Positions 14,281 to 24,684 of a stretch of 64,000 nucleotides of DNA are shown here, piece by piece. Source of the stretch: Gibbula magus (lineage: Eukaryota; Mollusca; Gastropoda; Trochida; Trochidae); assembly GCA_936450465.1 (NCBI GenBank), contig OW388302.1:11557530-11621529 (forward strand), given 5' to 3'. The notes beneath the pieces are model-generated. The model was not told the DNA's origin. It ran no database searches and saw only the letters and a list, made by a program, of their open reading frames with translations. The stretch's first letter is position 1. Every line of letters begins with the position of its first letter. The position numbers and the translations under genes are program-made.

Positions 14281-16250
14281 GGTGATCAGTGGCTGTGTGG
14301 TGACTCGGTAGTGGACAATGGTACATGGTGTAAGTCCGGTGAGCAGTGGCTGTGTGGTAACTCGGTAGTGGACAAGGGTGCACGGTGCAAGTCCGGTGAT
14401 CAGTGGATGTGTTGTAACTCGGTAGTGGACAAGGGTGCATGGCGTAAGTCAGGTGAGCAGTGGCTGTGTGGTAACTCGGTAGTGGACATGTGTACATGGT
14501 GTAAGTCCGGTGAGCAGTGGCTGTGTGGAAACCCGGGAGTGGACAAGGGTGCACGGTGCAGGTCTGGTGATCAGTGGCTGTGTGGTGACTCGGTAGTGGA
14601 CAATGGTACATGGTGTAAGTCCGGTGAGCAGTGGCTGTGTGGTAACTCGGTAGTGGACAAGGGTGCACGGTGCAAGTCCGGTGATCAGTGGATGTGTTGT
14701 AACTCGGTAGTGGACAAGGGTGCATGGCGTAAGTCAGGTGAGCAGTGGCTGTGTGGTAACTCGGTAGTGGACATGTGTACATGGTGTAAGTCCGGTGAGC
14801 AGTGGCTGTGTGGAAACCCGGGAGTGGACAAGGGTGCACGGTGCAGGTCTGGTGATCAGTGGCTGTGAGGTAACTCGGAAGTGGACAAGGGTGCATGACA
14901 TAAGTCCGGTTATCAGTGGCTGTGTGGTGACTCGGTAGTGGACAAGGGTGCACGGTGCAAGTTCGGTGATCAGTTGCTGTGTTGTAACTCGGTAGTGGAC
15001 AAGGGTGCATGGCGTAAGTCCGGTGATCAGTGGCTGTGTGGTAACTCGGTAGTGGACAAGGGTGCACGGTGCAAGTCCTGTGATCAGTTGCTGTGTTGTA
15101 ACTCGGTAGTGGACAAGGGTGCATGGCATAAGTCCGGTGATCAGTGGCTGTGTGGTAACTTGGTAGTGGACAAGGGTGAACGGTGCAAGTCTTGTGAGCA
15201 GTGGCTGTGTGGTAACTCGGTAGTGGACAAGGGTGCATGGCATATGTCCGGTGATCAGTGGCTGTGTGGTGACTCGGTAGTGGACAATGGTACATGGTGT
15301 AAGTCCGGTGAGCAGTGGCTGTGTGGTAACTCGGTAGTGGACAAGGGTGCACGGTGCAAGTCCGGTGATCAGTGGATGTGTTGTAACTCGGTAGTGGACA
15401 AGGGTGCATGGCGTAAGTCAGGTGAGCAGTGGCTGTGTGGTAACTCGGTAGTGGACATGTGTACATGGTGTAAGTCCGGTGAGCAGTGGCTGTGTGGAAA
15501 CCCGGGAGTGGACAAGGGTGCACGGTGCAGGTCTGGTGATCAGTGGCTGTGTGGTGACTCGGTAGTGGACAATGGTACATGGTGTAAGTCCGGTGAGCAG
15601 TGGCTGTGTGGTAACTCGGTAGTGGACAAGGGTGCACGGTGCAAGTCCGGTGATCAGTGGATGTGTTGTAACTCGGTAGTGGACAAGGGTGCATGGCGTA
15701 AGTCAGGTGAGCAGTGGCTGTGTGGTAACTCGGTAGTGGACATGTGTACATGGTGTAAGTCCGGTGAGCAGTGGCTGTGTGGAAACCCGGGAGTGGACAA
15801 GGGTGCACGGTGCAGGTCTGGTGATCAGTGGCTGTGAGGTAACTCGGAAGTGGACAAGGGTGCATGACATAAGTCCGGTTATCAGTGGCTGTGTGGTGAC
15901 TCGGTAGTGGACAAGGGTGCACGGTGCAAGTTCGGTGATCAGTTGCTGTGTTGTAACTCGGTAGTGGACAAGGGTGCATGGCGTAAGTCCGGTGAGCAGT
16001 GGCTGTGTGGAAACCCGGGAGTGGACAAGGGTGCACGGTGCAAGTCTGGTGAGCAGTGGCTGTGTGGTAACTCGGTAGTGGACAAGGGTGCATGGCATAT
16101 GTCCGGTGATCAGTGGCTGTGTGGTGACTCGGTAGTGGACAATGGTACATGGTGTAAGTCCGGTGAGCAGTGGCTGTGTGGTAACTCGGTAGTGGACAAG
16201 GGTGCACGGTGCAAGTCCGGTGATCAGTGGATGTGTTGTAACTCGGTAGT
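14281..16250. repeat. Direct higher-order duplication, 969-bp block
   Basis: The unit series at about 14281-15250 recurs at about 15250-16100 with an offset of 969 bp (17 units of 57). Shared private marks include ACTCGGAAGTGGACAAGG, the TGACATAAGTCCGGTTATC unit and GGTGAACGGTGCAAG. Within each block a sub-block of about 300 bp, starting at the GTGACTCGGTAGTGGACAATGG unit, is itself doubled. Confidence 0.75.
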
Positions 16251-16889
16251 GGACAAGGGTGCATGGCGTAGGTCAGGTGAGCAGTGGCTGTGTGGTAACT
16301 CGGTAGTGGACATGTGTACATGGTGTAAGTCCGGTGAGCAGTGGCTGTGTGGAAACCCGGGAGTGGACAAGGGTGCACGGTGCAGGTCTGGTGATCAGTG
16401 GCTGTGTGGTGACTCGGTAGTGGACAATGGTACATGGTGTAAGTCCGGTGAGCAGTGGCTGTGTGGTAACTCGGTAGTGGACAAGGGTGCACGGTGCAAG
16501 TCCGGTGATCAGTGGATGTGTTGTAACTCGGTAGTGGACAAGGGTGCATGGCGTAAGTCCGGTGAGCAGTGGCTGTGTGGTAACTCGGTAGTGGACATGG
16601 GTACATGGTGTAAGTCCGGTGAGCAGTGGCTGTGTGGTAACTCGGTAGTGGACAAGGGTGCCTGGCGTAAGTCCGATAACCAGTGGTTGTCTGGAAACCC
16701 AGTAGTGGACAAGGATGCATGGCGTAAGTCCGGTGATCAGTGGCTGTGTGGAAACCCAGTAGTGGACATGGGTGCACGGTGCAAGTCCTGTGATCAGTTG
16801 CTGTGTTGTAACTCGGTAGTGGACAAGGGTGCATGGCATAAGTCCGGTGATCAGTGGCTGTGTGGTAACTCGGTAGTGGACAAGGGTGT

Positions 16890-19206
16890 ATGGCTAAGTC
16901 CGGAGAGCAGTGGCTATGTGGTAACTCGGTAGTGGACAAGGGTGCACGGTGCAAGTCCGGTGATCAGTTGCTGTGTTGTAACTCGGTAGAGGACAAGGGT
17001 GCATGGCATAAGTCCGGTGATCAGTGGCTGTGTGGTTACTCGGTAGTGGACAAGGGTGCATGGCATAAGTCCGGTGACCAGTGGCTGTGTGGTAACTCGG
17101 TAGTGGACAAGGGTACATGGCGTAAGTCCGGTGAGAAGTGTCTGTTCTGGTGACTCGGTAGTGAACAAGTGTGCATGGTGTAAGTCCGGTGAGCAGTGGC
17201 TATGTGGTGACTCGGTAGTGGACAATGGTACATGGTGTAAGTCCGGTGAGCAGTGGCTGTGTGGTAACTCGGTAGTGGACAAGGGTGCCTGGCGTACGTC
17301 CGGTAACCAGTGGTTGTGTGGAAACCCGGTAGTGGACATGGATGCATGGCGTAAGTCCGGTGAGCAGTGGATGTGTGGAAACCCGGTAGTGGACATGGGT
17401 GCACGGTGCAAGTCCGGTGATCAGTGGCTGTGTGGTAACTCGGTAGTGGACAAGGATGCATGACGTAAGTCCGGTGAGCAGTGGCTGTGTGGTAACTCGG
17501 TAGTGGACAAGGGTGCACGGTGCAAGTCCGGTGAGCAGTGGCTGTGTGGTAACTCGGTAGTGGACAAGGGTGCACGGTGCAAGTCCGGTGATCAGTGGCT
17601 GTGTTGTAACTCGGTAGAGGACAAGGGTGCATGGCATAAGTCCGGTGATCAGTGGATGTGTTGTAACTCGGTAGTGGACAAGGGTGCATGGCGTAGGTCA
17701 GGTGAGCAGTGGCTGTGTGGTAACTCGGTAGTGGACATGTGTACATGGTGTAAGTCCGGTGAGCAGTGGCTGTGTGGAAACCCGGGAGTGGACAAGGGTG
17801 CACGGTGCAGGTCTGGTGATCAGTGGCTGTGTGGTGACTCGGTAGTGGACAATGGTACATGGTGTAAGTCCGGTGAGCAGTGGCTGTGTGGTAACTCGGT
17901 AGTGGACAAGGGTGCACGGTGCAAGTCCGGTGATCAGTGGATGTGTTGTAACTCGGTAGTGGACAAGGGTGCATGGCGTAAGTCCGGTGAGCAGTGGCTG
18001 TGTGGTAACTCGGTAGTGGACATGGGTACATGGTGTAAGTCCGGTGAGCAGTGGCTGTGTGGTAACTCGGTAGTGGACAAGGGTGCCTGGCGTAAGTCCG
18101 GTAACCAGTGGTTGTCTGGAAACCCAGTAGTGGACAAGGATGCATGGCGTAAGTCCGGTGATCAGTGGCTGTGTGGAAACCCGGTAGTGGACATGGGTGC
18201 ACGGTGCAAGTCCTGTGATCAGTTGCTGTGTTGTAACTCGGTAGTGGACAAGGGTGCATGGCATAAGTCCGGTGATCAGTGGCTGTGTGGTAACTCGGTA
18301 GTGGACAAGGGTGTATGGCTAAGTCCGGAGAGCAGTGGCTATGTGGTAACTCGGTAGTGGACAAGGGTGCACGGTGCAAGTCCGGTGATCAGTTGCTGTG
18401 TTGTAACTCGGTAGAGGACAAGGGTGCATGGCATAAGTCCGGTGATCAGTGGCTGTGTGGTTACTCGGTAGTGGACAAGGGTGCATGGCATAAGTCCGGT
18501 GACCAGTGGCTGTGTGGTAACTCGGTAGTGGACAAGGGTACATGGCGTAAGTCCGGTGAGAAGTGTCTGTTCTGGTGACTCGGTAGTGAACAAGTGTGCA
18601 TGGTGTAAGTCCAGTGAGCAGTGGCTATGTGGTGACTCGGTAGTGGACAATGGTACATGGTGTAAGTCCGGTGAGCAGTGGCTGTGTGGTAACTCGGTAG
18701 TGGACAAGGGTGCCTGGCGTACGTCCGGTAACCAGTGGTTGTGTGGAAACCCGGTAGTGGACATGGATGCATGGCGTAAGTCCGGTGAGCAGTGGATGTG
18801 TGGAAACCCGGTAGTGGACATGGGTGCACGGTGCAAGTCCGGTGATCAGTGGCTGTGTGGTAACTCGGTAGTGGACAAGGATGCATGACGTAAGTCCGGT
18901 GAGCAGTGGCTGTGTGGTAACTCGGTAGTGGACAAGGGTGCACGGTGCAAGTCCGGTGAGCAGTGGCTGTGTGGTAACTCGGTAGTGGACAAGGGTGCAC
19001 GGTGCAAGTCCGGTGATCAGTGGCTGTGTTGTAACTCGGTAGAGGACAAGGGTGCATGGCATAAGTCCGGTGATCAGTGGCTGTGTGGTTACTCGGTAGT
19101 GGACAAGGGTGCATGGCATAAGTCCGGTGACCAGTGGCTGTGTGGTAACTCGGTAGTGGACAAGGGTACATGGCGTAAGTCCGGTGAGAAGTGTCTGTTC
19201 TGGTGA
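16890..19206. repeat. Direct higher-order duplication, 1425-bp block, with a further 628-bp copy
   Basis: The series at 16890-17640 recurs at 18315-19065 with an offset of 1425 bp, exactly 25 units. The block carries the rare 58-bp unit with CTGTTCTGGTGACTCGG followed by GTGAACAAGTGTGCATGG (near 17145 and 18570). That unit is seen again 628 bp later near 19198, here with CTCCGTAG in place of CTCGGTAG. The same rare unit also appears near 3310, 22730 and 23985, so it is a useful marker of block history. Confidence 0.8.
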
Positions 19207-22200
19207 CTCCGTAGTGAACAAGTGTGCATGGTGTAAGTCCGGTGAGCAGTGGCTATGTGGTGACTCGGTAGTGGACAATGGTACATGGTGTAAGTCCGGT
19301 GAGCAGTGGCTTTGTGGTAACTCGGTAGTGGACAAGGGTGCACGGTGCAAGTCCGGTGATCAGTGGATGTGTTGTAACTCGGTAGTGGACAAGGGTGCAC
19401 GGCGTAAGTCCGGTGAGCAGTGGCTTTGTGGTAACCCGGTAGTGGACATGGGTGCCTAGCGTAAGTCCGGAGAGCAGTGGCTGTGTTGTAACTCGGTAGT
19501 GGACATGGGTACATGGTGTAAGTCCGGTGAGCAGTGGCTGTGTGGTAACTCGGTAGTGGACAAGGGTGCCTGGCGTAAGTCCGGTAACCAGTGGTTGTGT
19601 GGAAACCCGGTAGTGGACATGGATGCATGGCGTAAGTCCGGTGAGCAGTGGATGTGTGGAAACCCGGTAGTGGACAAGGGTGCACGGTGCAAGTCCTGTG
19701 ATCAGTTGCTGTGTTGTAACTCGGTAGTGGACAAGGGTGCATGGCATAAGTCCGGTGATCAGTGGCTGTGTGGTAACTCGGTAGTGGTTAAGGGTGTATG
19801 GCTAAGTCCGGTGAGCAGTGGCTGTGTGGAAACTCGGTAGTGGACAAGGGTGCATGGCATAAGTCCGGTGATCAGAGGCTGTGTGGTGACTCGGTAGTGG
19901 ACAATGGTACATGGTGTAAGTCCGGTGAGCAGTGGCTGTGTGGTAACTCGGTAGTGGACAAGGGTGCACGGTGCAAGTCCGGTGATCAGTGGATGTGTTG
20001 TAACTCGGTAGTGGACAAGGGTGCATGGCGTATGTCCGGTGAGCAGTGGCTGTGTGGTAACTCGGTAGTGGACATGGGTACATGGTGTAAGTCCGGTGAG
20101 CAGTGGCTGTGTGGAAACCCGGGAGTGGACAAGAGTGCGCGGTGCAGGTCTGGTGATCAGTGGCTGTGAGGTAACTCGGTAGTGGACAAGGGTGCATGGT
20201 ATAAGTCCGGTGATCAATGGCTGTGTGGTGACTCGGTAGTGGACAAGGGTGCACGGTGCAAGTTCGGTGATCAGTTGCTGTGTTGTAACTCGGTAGTGGA
20301 CAAGGGTGCCTGGCGTAAGTCCGGTAACCAGTGGTTGTGTGGAAACCCAGTAGTGGACAAGGATGCATGACGTAAGTCCGGTGATCAGTGGCTGTGTTGT
20401 AACTCGGTAGTGGACAAGGGTGCATGGCATAAGTCCGGTGATCAGTGGCCCTGTGGTAACTCGGTAGTGGACATGGGTGTGTGGCTAAGTCCGGTGAGCA
20501 GTGGCTGTGTGGTAACTCGGTAGTGGACAAGGGTGCACGGTGCAAGTCTGGTGAGAAGTGGCTGTGTGGTAACTTGGTAGTGGACAAGGGTGCATGGCAT
20601 ATGTCCGGTGATCAGTGGCTGTGTGGTGACTCGGTAGTGGACAATGGTACATGGTGTAAGTCCGGTGAGCAGTGGCTGTGTGGTAACTCGGTAGTGGACA
20701 AGGGTGCACGGTGCAAGTCCGGTGATCAGTGGATGTGTTGTAACTCGGTAGTGGACAAGGGTGCATGGCGTAAGTCCGGTGAGCAGTGGCTGTGTGGTAA
20801 CTCGGTAGTGGACATGGGTACATGGTGTAAGTCCGGTGAGCAGTGGCTGTGAGGTAACTCGGTAGTGGACAAGGGTGCATGGCATAAGTCCTGTGATCAG
20901 TGGCTGTGTGGTGACTCGGTAGTGGACAATGGTACGTGGTGTAAGTCCGGTGAGCAGTGGCTGTGTGGTAACTCGGTAGTGGACAAGGGTGCCTGGCGTA
21001 AGTCCGGTAACCAGTGGTTGTGTGGAAACCCAGTAGTGGACAAGGATGCATGGCATATGTCCGGTGATCAGTGGCTGTGTGGTAACTCGGTAGTGGACAA
21101 GGGTGCCTGGCGTAAGTCCGGTAACCAGTGGTTGTGTGGAAACCCGGTAGTGGACATGGATGCATGGCGTAAGTCCGGTGAGCAGTGGATGTGTGGAAAC
21201 CCGGTAGTGGACATGGGTGCACAGTGCAAGTTTGGTGATCAGTGGCTGTGTTGTAACTCGGTAGTGGACAAGGGTGCCTGGCGTAAGTCCGGTAACCAGT
21301 GGTTGTGTGGAAACCCAGTAGTGGACAAGGATGCATGGCATATGTCCGGTGATCAGTGGCTGTGTGGTAACTCGGTAGTGGACAAGGGTGCACGGTGCAA
21401 GTCCGGTGATCATTGGATGTGTTGTAACTCGGTAGTGGACAAGGGTGCATGGCGTAAGTCCGGTGAGCAGTGGCTGTGTGGTAACTCGGTAGTGGACATG
21501 GGTACATGGTGTAAGTCCGGTGAGCAGTGGCTGTGTGGAAACCCGGGAGTGGACAAGGGTGCAAGGTGCAGGTCTGGTGATCAGTGGCTGTGAGGTAACT
21601 CGGTAGTGGACAAGGGTGCATGGCATAAGTCCTGTGATCAGTGGCTGTGTGGTGACTCGGTAGTGGACAATGGTACATGGTGTAAGTCCGGTGAGCAGTG
21701 GCTGTGTGGTAACTCGGTAGTGGACAAGGGTGCCTGGCGTAAGTCCGGTAACCAGTGGTTGTGTGGAAACCCAGTAGTGGACAAGGATGCATGACATATG
21801 TCCGGTGATCAGTGGCTGTGTGGTAACTCGGTAGTGGACAAGGGTACATGGTGTTAGTCCGGTGATCAGTGGCTGTGTGGTAACTCGGTAGTGGACAAGG
21901 GTGCACGGTGCAAGTCCGGTGATCAGTGGATGTGTTGTAACTCGGTAGTGGACAAGGGTGCATGGCGTAAGTCCGGTGAGCAGTGGCTGTGTGGTAACTC
22001 GGTAGTGGACATGGGTACATGGTGTAAGTCCGGTGAGCAGTGGCTGTGTGGAAACCCGGGAGTGGACAAGGGTGCACGGTGCAGGTCTGGTGATCAGTGG
22101 CTGTGAGGTAACTCGGTAGTGGACAAGGGTGCATGGCATAAGTCCTGTGATCAGTGGCTGTGTGGTGACTCGGTAGTGGACAATGGTACATGGTGTAAGT

Positions 22201-22474
22201 CCGGTGAGCAGTGGCTGTGTGGTAACTCGGTAGTGGACAAGGGTGCCTGGCGTAAGTCCGGTAACCAGTGGTTGTGTGGAAACCCAGTAGTGGACAAGGA
22301 TGCATGGCGTAAGTCCGGTGATCATTGGCTGTGTGGAAACCCGGTAGTGGACATGGGTGCACGGTGCAAGTCCTGTGATCAGTTGCTGTGTTGTAACTCG
22401 GTAGTGGACAAGGGTGCATGGCATAAGTCCGGTGATCAGTGGCTGTGTGGTAACTCGGTAGTGGACAAGGGTCT

Positions 22475-24568
22475 ATGGCTAAGTCCGGAGAGCAGTGGCT
22501 ATGTGGTAACTCGGTAGTGGACAACGGTGCACGGTGCAAGTCCGGTGATCAGTGGCTGTGTTGTAACTCGGTAGAGGACAAGGGTGCATGGCATAAGTCC
22601 GGTGATCAGTGGCTGTGTGGTTACTCGGTAGTGGACAAGGGTGCATGGCATAAGTCCGGTGACCAGTGGCTGTGTGGTAACTCGGTAGTGGACAAGGGTA
22701 CATGGCGTCAGTCTGGTGAGCAGTGTCTGTTCTGGTGACTCGGTAGTGAACAAGTGTGCATGGTGTAAGTCCGGTGAGCAGTGGCTATGTGGTGACTCGG
22801 TAGTGGACAATGGTACATGGTGTAAGTCCGGTGAGCAGTGGCTGTGTGGTAACTCGGTAGTGGACAAGGGTGCCTGGCGTACGTCCGGTAACCAGTGGTT
22901 GTGTGGAAACCCGGTAGTGGACATGGATGCATGGCGTAAGTCCGGTGAGCAGTGGATGTATGGAAACCCGGTAGTGGACATGGGTGCACGGTGCAAGTCC
23001 GGTGATCAGTGGCTGTGTGGTAACTCGGTAGTGGACAATGATGCATGACGTAAGTCCGGTGAGCAGTGGCTGTGTGGTAACTCGGTAGTGGACAAGGGTG
23101 CACGGTGCAAGTCCGGTGAGCAGTGGCTGTGTGGTAACTCGGTAGTGGACAAGGGTGCACGGTGCAAGTCCGGTGATCAGTGGCTGTGTTGTAACTCGGT
23201 AGTGGACAAGGGTGCATGGCATAAGTCCGGTGATCAGTGGCTGTGTGGTAACTCGGTAGTGGACAAGGGTGTATGGCTAAGTCCGGTGAGCAGTGGCTGT
23301 GTGGTAACTCGGTAGTGGACAAGGGTGCCTGGCGTAAGTCTGATGAGCAGTGGCTGTGTGGTAACTCGGTAGTGGACAAGGGTGCACGGTGCAAGTCCGG
23401 TGATCAGTGGCTGTGTTGTAACTCGGTAGTGGACAAGGGTGCATGGCATAAGTCCGGTGATCAGTGGCTGTGTGGTAACTCGGTAGTGGACAAGGGTGCC
23501 TGGCGTAAGTCCGGTAACCAGTGGTTGTGTGGAAACCCGGTAGTGGACATGGATGCATGACGTAAGTCCGGTGAGCAGTGGATGTGTGGAAACCCGGTAG
23601 TGGACATGGGTGCACGGTGCAAGTCCTGTGATCAGTTGCTGTGTTGTAACTCGGTAGTGGACAAGGGTGCATGGCATAAGTCCGGTGATCAGTGGCTGTG
23701 TGGTAACTCGGTAGTGGACAAGGGTGTATGGCTAAGTCCGGAGAGCAGTGGCTATGTGGTAACTCGGTAGTGGACAACGGTGCACGGTGCAAGTCCGGTG
23801 ATCAGTGGCTGTGTTGTAACTCGGTAGAGGACAAGGGTGCATGGCATAAGTCCGGTGATCAGTGGCTGTGTGGTTACTCGGTAGTGGACAAGGGTGCATG
23901 GCATAAGTCCGGTGACCAGTGGCTGTGTGGTAACTCGGTAGTGGACAAGGGTACATGGCGTAAGTCTGGTGAGCAGTGTCTGTTCTGGTGACTCGGTAGT
24001 GAACAAGTGTGCATGGTGTAAGTCCGGTGAGCAGTGGCTATGTGGTGACTCGGTAGTGGACAATGGTACATGGTGTAAGTCCGGTGAGCAGTGGCTGTGT
24101 GGTAACTCGGTAGTGGACAAGGGTGCCTGGCGTACGTCCGGTAACCAGTGGTTGTGTGGAAACCCGGTAGTGGACATGGATGCATGGCGTAAGTCCGGTG
24201 AGCAGTGGATGTATGGAAACCCGGTAGTGGACATGGGTGCACGGTGCAAGTCCGGTGATCAGTGGCTGTGTGGTAACTCGGTAGTGGACAATGATGCATG
24301 ACGTAAGTCCGGTGAGCAGTGGCTGTGTGGTAACTCGGTAGTGGACAAGGATGCACGGTGCAAGTCCGGTGAGCAGTGGCTGTGTGGTAACTCGGTAGTG
24401 GACAAGGGTGCACGGTGCAAGTCCGGTGATCAGTGGCTGTGTTGTAACTCGGTAGTGGACAAGGGTGCATGGCATAAGTCCGGTGATCAGTGGCTGTGTG
24501 GTAACTCGGTAGTGGACAAGGGTGTATGGCTAAGTCCGGTGAGCAGTGGCTGTGTGGTAACTCGGTAG
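22475..24568. repeat. Direct higher-order duplication, 1253-bp block
   Basis: Unit order and private changes at 22475-23315 recur at 23728-24568 with a constant offset of 1253 bp (22 units of 57 minus 1). Shared private marks include GGACAACGGTGCACGG, GGATGTATGGAAACCC and GGACAATGATGCATGACG. The pair sits next to the LINE insertion, and only the second copy runs up to it. Confidence 0.75.
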
Positions 24569-24677
24569 TGGACAAGGGTGCCTGGCGTAAGTCTGATGAG
24601 CAGTGGCTGTGTGGTAACTCGGTAGTGGACAAGGGTGCACGGTGCAAGTCCGGTGATCAGTGGCTGTGTTGTAACTC

Positions 24678-24684
24678 GGTAGTG
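24678..24684. repeat. Left target-site duplication of the LINE
   Basis: GGTAGTG immediately precedes the LINE and is repeated at 26974-26980 right after it. Removing the LINE and one copy restores a normal satellite unit reading CTCGGTAGTGGACAAGG. The duplication may be 6 or 7 bp because the LINE tail also ends in G. Confidence 0.85.

Larger units (their letters stand above)
2157..24684. repeat. 57-bp minisatellite array, main block
   Basis: A tandem array of a 57-bp unit containing the constant core CGGTAGTGGACAAGGGTGC, then AAGTCCGGTGA(T/G)CAGTGG and CTGTGTGG. By length the block holds about 395 units, and with the part after the LINE about 409. Units differ at a small set of positions: GTAACTCGG, GAAACCCGG, GTGACTCGG or GTTACTCGG at the start; CAAGGGTGCACGG, CATGGATGCATGG or CAATGGTACATGG in the middle; GATCAG, GAGCAG or AACCAG near the end. 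These variants recur in the same order over 1-2 kb, which shows higher-order repeats. Since 57 is divisible by 3, several frames stay open for hundreds of codons on both strands (the longest minus frame is 1,178 codons at 13418-16954). I do not regard these as genes. The array is visibly GC-richer than its flanks. Confidence 0.97.

Noticed and set aside
13418..16954. 1,178-codon minus-strand open frame (HPCPLPSYHTATDHRTYAM-like repeats)
   Set aside because: It lies wholly in the 57-bp satellite. The other two minus frames are equally open, variation is not biased to any frame, and there is no start, splice or terminal context. Open frames follow from a stop-poor unit whose length is a multiple of three.
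2155..24568. Many plus-strand frames reading WLCGNSVVDKGAWRKSGDQ-type repeats
   Set aside because: Same satellite origin. They end wherever a 56-bp or 58-bp unit or a TGA/TAG variant occurs.
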